Positions 1-8,618 of a stretch of 64,000 nucleotides of DNA are shown piece by piece (position 1 is the stretch's first letter; each line of letters opens with the position of its first letter). Origin of the DNA: an uncultured Ruminococcus sp. (GTDB lineage Bacteria; Bacillota; Clostridia; Oscillospirales; Ruminococcaceae); assembly GCF_902762735.1 (NCBI RefSeq), contig NZ_CACWPP010000002.1, positions 1-64,000 of the forward strand, read 5' to 3'. The notes beneath the pieces were generated by a model, which was given only the letters and a program-made list of their open reading frames with translations, had not been told where the DNA came from and did no database searches. Position numbers and translations under genes: made by a program.

Positions 1-1
1 G

Positions 2-526
2 TGCGACTATCAGGTTGACCGCATTTTCTCTGAGAAGCTGTCAGGAGCAAACACAGACCGCCCTCAACTCAGGGCTATGCTTGACTATGTGCGTGAGGGA
101 GATACCCTCTATGTGGAAAGCATCAGCCGTCTGGGGCGCTCCACAAAGGACTTGCTGAATATCATCGACACCCTCACCGACAAAGGAGTTACCCTTATCA
201 GCCACAAAGAGAAGATTGACACCGATACGCCTACGGGCAAATTCATGTTGACCGTTTTTGCTGCCCTCTCTCAGTTGGAGCGTGAGCAGCTCAAACAGCG
301 ACAGCGTGAGGGCATCGAGATCGCTAAGGCTCAGGGCAAGTACACCGGGCGAAAACCTATCCCCACCGACTGGACGAGGTTCGGGCAGCTCTATGGGGAA
401 TGGAAGTCCAAGAGCATCACAGGCAGGGACTTTATGCGGAGAATGGATATGTCGGCAAATACCTTTTACCGCCGTGTAAGGGAGTATGAACTCCGTCACG
501 GCATCACCGAGCAAACCTCAGCTTGA
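2..526 (+). CDS. Serine recombinase/resolvase, 3' part
   Basis: The reading frame is open from base 2 and runs in from outside the window, so the catalytic serine and first residues are missing. What remains shows the resolvase core: KLSGANTDRPQL, then a segment reading VESISRLGRSTKDLL, a region ending FAALSQLERE that matches the long E helix, and a C-terminal helix-turn-helix (SITGRDFMRRMDMSANTFYRR). The family uses a serine nucleophile for site-specific recombination, for example plasmid resolvases and DNA invertases. The short form, with one C-terminal HTH, fits a resolvase or invertase rather than a large integrase. It marks the start of an accessory stretch. Family certain; partner site unknown. 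Confidence 0.9.
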   Translation, partial: CDYQVDRIFSEKLSGANTDRPQLRAMLDYVREGDTLYVESISRLGRSTKDLLNIIDTLTDKGVTLISHKEKIDTDTPTGKFMLTVFAALSQLEREQLKQRQREGIEIAKAQGKYTGRKPIPTDWTRFGQLYGEWKSKSITGRDFMRRMDMSANTFYRRVREYELRHGITEQTSA

Positions 527-601
527 CCGTCAGGCGAACGGAAAAGCCCCACAGCATCGTCAAAGCCTGCGGAGCGGAAAACTAACCGCTGAAAAGAAAA
601 A

Positions 602-635
602 GCCCTCAGAAACGCTTACAGAGCGTTTCCGAGGG
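602..635. terminator. Hairpin after the recombinase
   Basis: A near-perfect stem (CCCTCAGAAACGC pairing with GCGTTTCCGAGGG, 7-nt loop) lies 75 bases past the recombinase stop and upstream of the convergent permease gene. It lacks a clean T-run, so it is a probable rather than proven terminator. Confidence 0.55.
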
Positions 636-704
636 TATATGGTTATTATTCACTTTAATTGAAACGGTTATAGATTTGGCGAATATCGATTTTGGGGATA
701 ATAA

Positions 705-1514
705 TCATTTATCATGGTAGTATATTCCTCTTTTTATGTAATGCCTAAATATAAGGAAGGATATTAATGTAGGTAGAGTAGATATCAGAAGAGAAGCCAT
801 CAATACACCATAATCACTAAACCATATAGATCCAATTGAATTTAGATAAATGGAATTGGTAAACTTTTCTGACGATTGGATAATAACGACAGGTATTAGA
901 ATGGAGTTCCATGATTCAAAAAAAGTGATAATGAATGCTGATATAAAAACTGGCTTTAAGTATGGGATGCATAATCTAAAAAATATTCTTACATCACTTG
1001 CTCCATCAAGGCGTGCTGCCTTAATAATATCAAATGGGAATTTCTTAATATTCTGTCTAAAAAGAAACACTAAAAATGGTGTGTTAAGAGAAGACAGAAT
1101 CAATGCAAAGTAAGTGTTTAGTAATGATAAGTTCTTGAATATTAGAAAAGTCGGCAACAGCAACGACGATGCGGGAATATACATTGAAAGAACTGTAACT
1201 GTAAAGAATAGTTCTGATAGCTTTGAGCGATGAAACTCATATCCAAATCCTGCAAAGGAGGCTATGAATATACCTAAAAGCGAAGATGTTGTTGAAATAA
1301 TAACTGAATTCAATATGGAGTTAATGAATCCTTTTTGATGATAAGCAGACATAATATTCTTGATGAAATTTTCGGATGATAGATTTTCAAAAACCGTATT
1401 GCCTTTTATACTTGAATTCGTACTAAAAGTACATACAATCATCATAAGGTATGGTGCTAGAACTAAGCTACAGACAATTAAAAGGAACACAAAGCTAATC
1501 AGCCGTTTTAACAT
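705..1514 (-). CDS. Sugar ABC transporter permease, MalG-like
   Basis: 269-residue inner-membrane permease of the carbohydrate uptake CUT1 type. The N-terminus is a hydrophobic helix (FVFLLIVCSLVLAPYLMMIV), further membrane segments follow, and the cytoplasmic EAA loop is visible as AARLDGASDVRIFFRLCIPYLKP (residues about 170-192), where the permease docks on its ATPase. The gene starts 4 bp after the upstream permease stop, so the two are translated as a pair. The local sequence is clearly AT-rich compared with the DNA after 3.3 kb, suggesting transfer. No ATP-binding subunit is encoded nearby; such transporters often share a common MsmK-type ATPase. Substrate cannot be told. Confidence 0.9.
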   Translation of the reverse strand: MLKRLISFVFLLIVCSLVLAPYLMMIVCTFSTNSSIKGNTVFENLSSENFIKNIMSAYHQKGFINSILNSVIISTTSSLLGIFIASFAGFGYEFHRSKLSELFFTVTVLSMYIPASSLLLPTFLIFKNLSLLNTYFALILSSLNTPFLVFLFRQNIKKFPFDIIKAARLDGASDVRIFFRLCIPYLKPVFISAFIITFFESWNSILIPVVIIQSSEKFTNSIYLNSIGSIWFSDYGVLMASLLISTLPTLISFLIFRHYIKRGIYYHDK

Positions 1515-1518
1515 AATA

Positions 1519-2388
1519 TCACTTTTTTCTAATCTTGATTATTAATAAACTGAATAAAGCGTTTAGGAGCATAATACTGATTCCTATTGCTGAAGAATAA
1601 CCATAATCCGCAAGATAAGTAAATACCTTTCTATACAGATATAGAGATAATGTATAGGTTGATTCTCCTGGATCACCCTTTGTGATTAAGGCAATCTCAA
1701 CATATAATTGAAACGTAGAGCAAGTACAAAGTGTAATTATTAAAAGTAGAACCGGACGTACAAGTGGTATAATTATCCTTCTATATATACAAATTGTATT
1801 CGCCCCATCAAGTTGTGCTGATAAATATATTTTATGATCGATACCTTCTACAGCAGAATACAGAATAATGATATAGAATCCACTCCATGCCCAAATGCAG
1901 ATTATAGACAGATAGATTTTAGATAATAATTCGTCTTGAAGCAAATTAAATCCTGAATCAACTATTCCAAGATTTACTAATGTGTTTGAAAGCAATCCGT
2001 CAGAATAGGCGAGTTGCTTATAGAACAATGTATATACCACCGGTGAAGTAATACATGGAAAATAAAAAATGGAACTAATTATATTCTTTAGTCTTTCTGA
2101 ATGAATGCTATGCAATGAGATTGTTGCTAGTATACTTATCACGATAATCGTAGGTACAATAAGCAGTACAAACTCTATCGAGTTTAAGAGAGTTATTTGA
2201 TATGTTCTATCATTTATCATTCTTTCGTAATTGCCAATTCCAAAAAAGTAGAGATTCTTAAGTTCACCTGTGTGAAATGACAGCCACAATGAATAAAAAA
2301 TAGGGACAACAAACAGAAGCATTACAATAATCAAGCTTGGAATAATAAAGAGTATTTTAGAATTACAAATATTATGTTTTCGGGACAT
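1519..2388 (-). CDS. Sugar ABC transporter permease, MalF-like
   Basis: Partner permease of the cassette. I place the start at 2388 (MSRKHN), giving 289 residues, because a GAGGA ribosome binding site lies about 10 bases upstream; the open frame extends to 2412 without such a site. The start overlaps the end of the binding-protein gene by 17 bp, implying translational coupling. Six membrane helices are apparent, beginning ILFIIPSLIIVMLLFVVPIF, and the EAA loop reads AQLDGANTICIYRRIIIPL (residues about 203-221). The family forms a heterodimeric channel with the MalG-like subunit for sugar import. Order binding protein, MalF, MalG is the standard CUT1 order. Confidence 0.9.
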   Translation of the reverse strand: MSRKHNICNSKILFIIPSLIIVMLLFVVPIFYSLWLSFHTGELKNLYFFGIGNYERMINDRTYQITLLNSIEFVLLIVPTIIVISILATISLHSIHSERLKNIISSIFYFPCITSPVVYTLFYKQLAYSDGLLSNTLVNLGIVDSGFNLLQDELLSKIYLSIICIWAWSGFYIIILYSAVEGIDHKIYLSAQLDGANTICIYRRIIIPLVRPVLLLIITLCTCSTFQLYVEIALITKGDPGESTYTLSLYLYRKVFTYLADYGYSSAIGISIMLLNALFSLLIIKIRKK

Positions 2389-3274
2389 TCTTGGCTGCAT
2401 CCTCTGCGGCATTTTGCATCTGATCGATCGCAGTATCGAGATCTATTTTGCCTTTAATATATTCATCTACAATTGGACCGACTGTATATGTCATCTCATA
2501 CGTATTGAAGCCATATTTAACATCTGGAATATTACGATTATACTCCGCCATTATTCTGGGTACATTTTGATTATCAAAGAATGCATTCTCTGAGGTATTA
2601 AGATTGGAAGAGAGTTTTTCTGATGCAGGGCAAATAAGATATTGATCACCTACAAAATCTGCAAGTTCTTGATTCTTTGCAAACATTTCTGCTGCAAATT
2701 TAGCAGTAAAATCACTATGATCCTTGTTAACAACAAACCAGTTACCACCGCTAAGATTTGAATAGTTGGTATAAGAATCATTACCTGTCATACGCGGAAT
2801 AGTTGTTATTTTCCATTTACCGCTTTGTTCAGTATACTCCGAGAGAATGGAAGCCCAAAATGATCCTCCGATTAAGCAAACCATTTTTTCATTGGAAATA
2901 GCAGAAATATAATCATCCCAACTTGTTGAATGATAAACAATGTCCTCATCGTAAGCTTTTTTCATTGTTGTAAATGCATCTCTGAATGCAGGACTATTCA
3001 TATTGGGTTTTCCTTCGTTTGTGTAAAACCAAACGCCAGCAGACTGGTACATTATTCTGCCCTCCATATCACCTTCTGGGCACATTATCAACATATCCTT
3101 ACCAGTCTTTTTCTTTACGTCTTTTCCTATTTCAATATATCTATCCCATGTTATATTATTCAAATCCTCATCAGAATAACCAGCTTCATGAATTAAATCG
3201 GTTCTATAGAACATAACAGCAGAACACACATCATAAGGAATAGCGTAGTATGCATCGTTATATGTTCTTGCGGA
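2372..3274 (-). pseudogene. Extracellular sugar-binding protein, 5'-truncated
   Basis: C-terminal part (about 300 residues) of a family 1 solute-binding protein that would deliver a sugar to the two permeases downstream. The frame reads NDAYYAIPYDVCSAVMFYRT just upstream of a possible GTG at 3229. That is conserved mid-protein sequence for this family, so the true start, lipoprotein signal peptide and roughly the first hundred residues are absent. The reading frame meets a different, GC-richer sequence near 3262-3276, where the dockerin gene begins on the opposite strand. Later motifs (SGGNWFVV, a Trp/Tyr-rich ligand face) are intact. The product as it stands could not be secreted. Confidence 0.8.
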
Positions 3275-3278
3275 TATG
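3262..3278. other. Breakpoint between two truncated genes
   Basis: To the left is the middle of a sugar-binding protein gene read leftward; to the right is the middle of a dockerin protein gene read rightward. Both lose their 5' ends at the same point, and base composition changes here. This is a recombination junction, an element edge or a mis-assembly. The sequence alone does not tell which. Confidence 0.7.
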
Positions 3279-3833
3279 CTGGAAGATGAATTTCTCGGTG
3301 AGCCGATGTTCGGCGAGTCGGGTCACATGAAGCTGATAATCGACCCCAGCGGCGTTATCTACGGCGATGACCCCGATCACCCGATAGCAGGCGCGACCGT
3401 CACCATCTACTATCGCGACCCCGAGACAGGTGAAGCAGTCAAGTGGAACGCTGAGGACTACGATCAGGTCAACCCGATAATAACGGGCGATGACGGTGTT
3501 TACCTCTGGGACGTTCCCGAAGGCGAATGGCGTGTAACAGCCGAAAAGGAAGGATATGAGCTTTACACCACCGACTGGATGGAGATACCGCCTGTCAGAA
3601 CAGATGTGAACATACCGCTGGTAAGCGTTGATGTGGGTATCAAAGGCGATGCCAACGGCGACGGCAAGATAAACGTCACCGATGTTGCCAAAGTTGCCGC
3701 GCAGGTCAAAGGTATAAAACCTCTTGAAGCAGGTGCGTTAAAACGTGCCGATGTCAACGGCGACGGCAAGATAAATGTAACCGATGTATCCAAGATAGCG
3801 GCGCATGTAAAGGGTATAAGACCTTTAAGCTGA
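3267..3833 (+). pseudogene. Dockerin-bearing surface protein, C-terminal fragment
   Basis: About 188 residues remain of a cellulosomal-type secreted protein. The first part is a carboxypeptidase-regulatory or SdrD_B-like beta domain (GATVTIYYRDPETGEAVKW ... VPEGEWRVTAEKEGYEL). It is followed by a type I dockerin made of two near-identical calcium-binding segments, DANGDGKINVTDVAKVAAQV and DVNGDGKINVTDVSKIAAHV, which bind a cohesin on a scaffoldin. An internal ATG at 3276 has no convincing ribosome binding site, and the frame starts in mid-domain, so signal peptide and catalytic module are missing. Dockerins of this form are typical of cellulolytic Ruminococcus and Clostridium. It stands at the breakpoint described separately. 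Confidence 0.8.
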
Positions 3834-3837
3834 CCGC

Positions 3838-4160
3838 TCCCCTGTTAGATCTATATGTACAAAACAGACCTCTCGTGTTATATGCGTTAGGTCTGTTATT
3901 GCAGGAGATGCACAATGCGGCGGCTCCCCTGTCAGGCTGATATATACAAAACAGACCTCTCGTGTTATATGCGGGAGGTCTGTTATTGCAGGAGATGCAC
4001 AATGCGGCGGCTCCCCCGTCAGGCTGATATATACAAAACAGACCTCTTGTGTTATAATGCGGGAGGTCTGTTATTGCAGGAGACGCACAATGCGGCGGCT
4101 CCCCCATCAGGCTGATATATACAAAACAGACCTCCTGTATTTTAAGCGCAGGAGGTCATT
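3838..4160. repeat. Four tandem 87-bp units, each with a terminator-like hairpin
   Basis: Stems beginning ACAGACCT recur at 3864, 3951, 4038 and 4126, that is at 87, 87 and 88 bp. Each unit has ACAGACCTC pairing with GAGGTCTGT across a loop like tcgtgttatatgcg, followed by a conserved spacer containing GCAGGAGATGCACAATGCGG. The last copy has the longest stem and a T-run. The period is a multiple of three, so long spurious open frames cross the array on both strands; I see no ribosome binding site for them. Confidence 0.85.
4126..4160 (+). terminator. Rho-independent terminator of the dockerin gene
   Basis: GACCTCCTG pairs with CAGGAGGTC and is followed by ATTTTTA. It is the last and strongest of the four tandem hairpins downstream of the dockerin stop. 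Confidence 0.75.
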
Positions 4161-4344
4161 TTTATGGCGTTTTTTACGATAGGCGCGTGTATGCTGTGCA
4201 TTTTTTATTGCGCATATCGCACAATTCATTCAAGCCGAATTTATGCAGGAATATGATTTTTATTTTAATCAGGACTTATTTTATTAATTGTTGTACAAAA
4301 ACGTGCAACTTTTGCCCTCAAAATGCCTGATAGTAAAAGGGGGG

Positions 4345-4827
4345 TTGGTTTAATTCATAATTCATAATGCATAATTCATAATTGTTGGCATGGTCGAAAG
4401 ATTTGCGCGTTAACACAATTTTGTGTAAACAAGGGTGTGTAGGGCGGGGGCGTATGCGACTGCGTCGGCATAACTCCCGCCGCTGATACACACAAAGCGA
4501 TGCAAGCACAAACACAAATCCCAAAAAGCATAGCAAACAGCGCCCCGCACTTTGCGAGTCACAGACATTCACAAAGCAATAAAATAATGCCAAAGCGTGT
4601 AGGGCGGGGGCTTGTCCCCGCCGCTGATACACACAAAGCGATGCAAGCACAAACGCAAATCGCAAAAATCATGCCAAAGAGCGAGGAGCTTTTGCGCCTT
4701 TAAAGTTTTTTTGTGCCCGTAGGGAGGTACGACCGAAGGGTGCAAAAAAATCTTTAAGCTTCTCAGGCGCAAAAGTCTGAGCGTGGGGGTATGGGGGCTT
4801 CGCCCCCATTTAGAATAGGAGAATAGC
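4345..4827. repeat. Non-coding repeat-rich spacer
   Basis: No gene is supported here. The stretch holds short ATTCATAAT iterations (about 4352-4385), an imperfect direct repeat of 65-84 bp at 4437-4520 and 4597-4661 (shared GTGTAGGGCGGGGGC and CCGCCGCTGATACACACAAA), and a perfect 8-bp hairpin ATGGGGGC/GCCCCCAT at 4791-4809, 18 bases before the next start codon. GC-rich palindromes of the GTAGGGCGGGG kind are common intergenic repeats of gut Clostridia. Confidence 0.6.
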
Positions 4828-5670
4828 ATGGCAAAGAGTATGAAGAGCTTTCTGCTCCCTACATGCGGACATTACACGGAATGTTTCACAGACGACCAGT
4901 GTGACAGTCTGAAAATAATCGAAAATGAATTCGGCTTAAAGGGTTTCGCTGTTGTCATTAAACTATGGCAAAAGATATTCGGTAGCAGCGAAGGCTATTA
5001 TATCAACTGGAATGACAGGGTGGGCACTTTGTTCGCGATAGAGATAGGCGCGAGTAAAGGGTTTGTCTTTGAGATCGTCAACCGAATGATAGCTGAGGGT
5101 CTTTTCGATGAAAGGCTGTTCAAGGAGCACGGCATTCTCACCGCCGACTACATTCAGCGCAACTGGCATGATGTGAAGTCAAGGTCGTATCAGCTCGAAG
5201 AAAAATTCTGCCTGATAGAATGTTCGCCAAAAGAAGAAAATGCAGACAAATGTTCGCAAAAATCGAAAAATGTCTGCAAAAAGCCAAAAATGCAAACAAA
5301 TGTCTGCAAAACGGATGCAATAGAATATAATAGAATAGAATTAAAAGAAAATAAAAATAATCTGTCTATCGACAGGGGCGTTTTTCTCACCGATAAACAG
5401 CTGCGCGAACTGCAAAGTCTGTCGTCTGTCGGGTCGGTCGATACATACATCTCGAAGCTGTATGAATGGCAGAAAGCCAACGGCAAGCGGTGCAGAGATC
5501 CGTTCTCAACGATAAAGAAGTGGATAGCTGAGGACAATGCGAAGTACCGCAAGCCTGCTTCTGCGGCAGAGCCTTCCTTCGACCTTGACAGGTTCGAGGA
5601 CTACGCCAATAACCTTGACCTCAGCAAAATAAAGCTGGGGAGCAGAGAGGAGGAGATACCGCCGAAATAA
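4828..5670 (+). CDS. Phage-type replication protein, DUF4373/DnaD-like
   Basis: 280 residues. The N-terminal half (FGLKGFAVVIKLWQKIFGSS ... GYYINW) matches the Lin1244/Lin1753-like DUF4373 domain found before DnaD-type helicase-loader segments in phage and plasmid replisome organisers. The middle is lysine- and asparagine-rich (residues about 125-180, low complexity with repeated NVCK/KPKMQTN). The C-terminal 60 residues (LYEWQKANGKRCRDPFSTIK) resemble the tail of these proteins. A GGAG site (aataggagaatagc) precedes the ATG. It stands alone, with no other phage gene beside it, so it is probably a prophage or plasmid remnant. The role in DNA replication is inferred from family only. Confidence 0.7.
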   Translation: MAKSMKSFLLPTCGHYTECFTDDQCDSLKIIENEFGLKGFAVVIKLWQKIFGSSEGYYINWNDRVGTLFAIEIGASKGFVFEIVNRMIAEGLFDERLFKEHGILTADYIQRNWHDVKSRSYQLEEKFCLIECSPKEENADKCSQKSKNVCKKPKMQTNVCKTDAIEYNRIELKENKNNLSIDRGVFLTDKQLRELQSLSSVGSVDTYISKLYEWQKANGKRCRDPFSTIKKWIAEDNAKYRKPASAAEPSFDLDRFEDYANNLDLSKIKLGSREEEIPPK

Positions 5671-5679
5671 GCGGGTGAG

Positions 5680-6723
5680 CTATATCAGCTCGTATCTCAG
5701 GGCGTTGGCTTTCGCATAGCTCTCCGCGTATGAGCCTGAGGGGACTTTTAGGGTGAGGTTATCGTCTTTCCCGAAAGCGTTATTGCCGATGATCGTCACG
5801 CTTTTGGGGATAGTGATGCTTGTGAGAGATGTGCAATTACGGAAAGCCTTTTCGTCAATGCTTGTCAGATTATTTGGCATAGTAACGCTTGTGAGAGATG
5901 TGCAATCACTAAATGTATACTCGCCAATGCTCTTCACGCCATCGGGTATTTCAATACTTGTTAGCGAAGTACAAAACTCAAACGCACTGCTGTCAATACT
6001 TGTAACACTTTTGGGGATAGTGATGCTTTTGAGAGAAGAGCAAAAACTGAAAGCGCCAGAGCCGATATTTGTCACTTCGTCAGGTATGGTAATGCTTGTG
6101 AGAGATCTGCAAGTACTAAATGTATACTCGCCAATGCTCTTCACACCATCGGGTATTTCAATACTTGTGAGCGAAGCACAGAAAAAGAACGCAAAATCGC
6201 CGATACTTGTCACACTGTCAGGTATCGTGATGGTTGTTAGCGAAAAACAGTTATAAAACGCTCCATCGCCGATATTTTTCACTCTATCAGGGATAGTGAT
6301 GCTTGTGAGCGAAATGCAGTTATCAAAAGCAAAATTGCCAATACTCGTCACCCCATCGGGGATAACGACGTTTTCGGCACTTCCGATGTACTTTTTAAGA
6401 ACTTTCTTGCCGTTTTCGCGGGCTATTTCAAAATTGCTTGCGGGAGAGGGTGCGGGCTTAGTATCACGCTTGGGCGCGGGGAAAGTCTCCCTGATAAACT
6501 GCTTCAGTTTGCTCGTGAACGTAGGGGGAGCTGTCTCCTGCTTTGGCGCGGGCTTAGTCTCCTGCTTTGGCGAGAGCGCTTCCAGTTCTGCATCGGTCAG
6601 CTCGTAGAAAGTGAAAATTTCTGTGGGAGCGCTCGCCTTTCCACCCGCGAAACTTTCTCCGCAGTAACAGCAGAACTTAGCATCATCGGGATTTTCTTTG
6701 CCGCAATTTTTGCATGTTATCAT
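5680..6723 (-). CDS. BspA-type leucine-rich repeat protein with zinc ribbon
   Basis: 347 residues. The N-terminus is a four-cysteine zinc ribbon (CKNCG ... CCYCG, residues 4-22). A linker rich in Lys, Pro and Gln (KPAPKQETAP) follows, then about nine LRR_5 repeats of 23 residues with the consensus LTSITIPDxVTxIGxxAF and a closing non-repeat cap. There is no signal peptide or membrane segment, so unlike most BspA surface proteins it should be cytoplasmic. It follows a close paralogue by 10 bp and is surely co-transcribed with it. LRR_5 arrays bind proteins; the partner is unknown. Neighbouring repeats are nearly identical in DNA, which suggests recent expansion. Confidence 0.85.
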   Translation of the reverse strand: MITCKNCGKENPDDAKFCCYCGESFAGGKASAPTEIFTFYELTDAELEALSPKQETKPAPKQETAPPTFTSKLKQFIRETFPAPKRDTKPAPSPASNFEIARENGKKVLKKYIGSAENVVIPDGVTSIGNFAFDNCISLTSITIPDRVKNIGDGAFYNCFSLTTITIPDSVTSIGDFAFFFCASLTSIEIPDGVKSIGEYTFSTCRSLTSITIPDEVTNIGSGAFSFCSSLKSITIPKSVTSIDSSAFEFCTSLTSIEIPDGVKSIGEYTFSDCTSLTSVTMPNNLTSIDEKAFRNCTSLTSITIPKSVTIIGNNAFGKDDNLTLKVPSGSYAESYAKANALRYELI

Positions 6724-6733
6724 TTATTTGACC

Positions 6734-7825
6734 TCACTTTATCAGTTGGTATTTCAAGTGGAAGTTCTTTGCATAGCGTTCACCGTATGAGCCTGAGCAG
6801 ACTTTTAAGGTGAGTTTATCGCATTTATCAAATGCATTGTCGTCGATGTTTTTCACGCTTTCGGGGATAGTTATGCTTTTGAGAGAAGAGCAAAAACTGA
6901 AAGCGCGATAGCCGATATTTGTCACTCTATCAGGGATAGTGATACTTGTGAGCGAAGCGCAGTGACAGAACGCACAATCGCCGATACTTATAACGCTTTT
7001 GGGGATAATGATGCTTGATAGCAAAGTGCAGTCATAAAATGTATACTCGCCAATGCTCTTCACGCCATCGGGTATTTCAATACTTGTGAGCGAAGCACAG
7101 TGATAGAACGCAAAATAGCCGATACTTGTAACGCTTTTGGGGATAATGATGCTTTTGAGAGAAGAGCAGTTATCGAAAGCGCCATAGCCGATATTTGTCA
7201 CTCTATCGTGGATAGTGATGCTTGTGAGAGATGTGCAGTTTCTAAAAGCACAGACCCCAATGTTTATCACCCCATCGGGTATAACAACATTTTCAGCGTT
7301 CCCTCTGTACTTTTTAAGAACCGTCTTGCCGTATTCGCGGGCTATTTCAAAATCGCTTGCGGGAGAGGGCATGGGCTTGGTTTTCGGCTTGGCGGGGGGC
7401 GGTGTCTCCTGCTTGGGCGCGGGGGAAGTCTCCTGCTTTGGCGCGGGAGCTGTCTCCTGCTTTAGCGCGGGTGAAGTCTCACGCTTTGGCGAGAGCGCTT
7501 TAAGCTCTGCATCGGTCAGCTCGTAGAAAGTGGTGAACTGCTCCCCAAAAGCCTGACCTGCCTGCAAAACGGCGGGAGTTTCGGCTTTTTCGCGGAGAGC
7601 TTTGTTCTCAGCTTTTATAGTGTCAAGCTCGGCGCGAAGATGTGCGTTCTCTTCCGTGAGCGCTCTGATGGTCTCCTGCGCGGCGGCAAGGCGCTCCGTT
7701 TCAGCTTTTGCGGTGTCAAGCTCGGCGCGGAGGGACTTGTTCTGCTCGTTCAGCTCTTTCATTCCCGCGCGCAGATCGGCTATGACCTTCTCCATCTGCT
7801 CGACATATTCATCATTATATACCAT
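6734..7825 (-). CDS. BspA-type leucine-rich repeat protein with coiled-coil head
   Basis: 363 residues, paralogue of the downstream gene. Here the zinc ribbon is replaced by a heptad coiled coil (residues about 5-80, LRAELDTAKAETERLAA repeated twice). Then come the shared segment FYELTDAELKALSP, a proline/glutamine linker made of KQETSPAP units, and eight LRR_5 repeats. The head could oligomerise the protein. No signal peptide is present. The ATG is preceded by AAAGGAG across a 9-base spacer (aaaggagtcgcttATGG). The pair faces away from the large operon at 8.6 kb, across an intergenic region with a mobile repeat. Function unknown. Confidence 0.85.
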   Translation of the reverse strand: MVYNDEYVEQMEKVIADLRAGMKELNEQNKSLRAELDTAKAETERLAAAQETIRALTEENAHLRAELDTIKAENKALREKAETPAVLQAGQAFGEQFTTFYELTDAELKALSPKRETSPALKQETAPAPKQETSPAPKQETPPPAKPKTKPMPSPASDFEIAREYGKTVLKKYRGNAENVVIPDGVINIGVCAFRNCTSLTSITIHDRVTNIGYGAFDNCSSLKSIIIPKSVTSIGYFAFYHCASLTSIEIPDGVKSIGEYTFYDCTLLSSIIIPKSVISIGDCAFCHCASLTSITIPDRVTNIGYRAFSFCSSLKSITIPESVKNIDDNAFDKCDKLTLKVCSGSYGERYAKNFHLKYQLIK

Positions 7826-7929
7826 AAGCGACTCCTTTTTTTGTACAATTTGTTGCAGTCCGAGAAGTGCGCGAAACGGCGAAATGCCCGTCAGCCGTCA
7901 AGGAACACGCACCATGTTAGGAAAATATT

Positions 7930-8343
7930 AAAAAAATATATTTTGATTATACCACAAAGCGCCTGAAAAATCAAGGAGAACAGCATATTTCACATCTATT
8001 GCGGAAAAATCTCATCAAGAACATATTTAGTTAACTCCCAGTTTTGATGTGTATTGCTGATTATACAAAATGGCTGTTCTTTCGTATTGTTCCCCCGCCT
8101 GCGGCGGGGGAACAATACACAACCAAATTGAGATCTGGTTAATATCCCAATTTGGTCTTGCATTTTCGGCAGTACACTTAAAAACAGTAAGAAAAGCGAA
8201 ATCTGCCGCGCGGTGAACTGATTAACACATTATCCATTTAACAAATTTGAATTTTTTTGTTTCCGATCAGAGAAATACAAAACAGAAAATTATGCAACTC
8301 TTACAACAATTGATTAATTTTATCAATTTTCTTATCAGACAAG
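7930..8343. other. Intergenic region between LRR pair and operon
   Basis: No coding sequence is supported. It contains one palindromic mobile repeat (8034-8133) and a lone half site CCCAATTTGG at 8146-8155. The sequence between there and the operon promoter is AT-rich and otherwise featureless. Confidence 0.6.
8034..8133. repeat. MITE-like palindromic element, copy A
   Basis: About 100 bp. The left end reads CTCCCAGTTTTGATGTGTAT, then the family core ACAAAATGGCTGTTCTTTCG, a GC-rich hairpin TTCCCCCGCC/GGCGGGGGAA, and the right end ACAACCAAATTGAGAT. Possible GTTAA flanks lie on both sides. It belongs to the five-copy family described in the findings. Confidence 0.75.
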
Positions 8344-8372
8344 TTGACAAAATAGCCTAAATGTGTTATAAT
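8344..8372 (+). promoter_or_regulatory. Consensus sigma-A promoter of the eight-gene operon
   Basis: TTGACA (8344-8349) and TATAAT (8367-8372) separated by 17 bp: a perfect vegetative promoter. It is followed by a roughly 240-nt leader containing a hairpin TGCTTTTG/CAAAAGCA at 8422-8443. The only large reading frame downstream in this direction is the gene at 8619. Confidence 0.8.
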
Positions 8373-8618
8373 TATATTAAACATTTTTGTAAACCTTGGT
8401 GAAAAATCATTTGTTTACATTTGCTTTTGATACAGCAAAAGCAGATCGGACAGAACGGGGTCTTACAGCAAGATACTTTATCATATCGGCTCTCCTCATG
8501 GGAAAATAGCTTCATGGGGTTTGTTTTTGGTGTTTATAAGCGGGTCTTCTGTATGTTTTGACTTCGCACAAACTCATATATCCCGCATCAGGCGGTCATT
8601 GAAAGGACGGTTCGGTAA

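Noticed and set aside
3754..4115. Open frames on both strands across the 87-bp repeats
   Set aside because: They result from a period that is a multiple of three; no ribosome site or protein-like composition.
3838..4160. CRISPR array
   Set aside because: Units are 87-88 bp with conserved rather than unique spacers; no cas genes.
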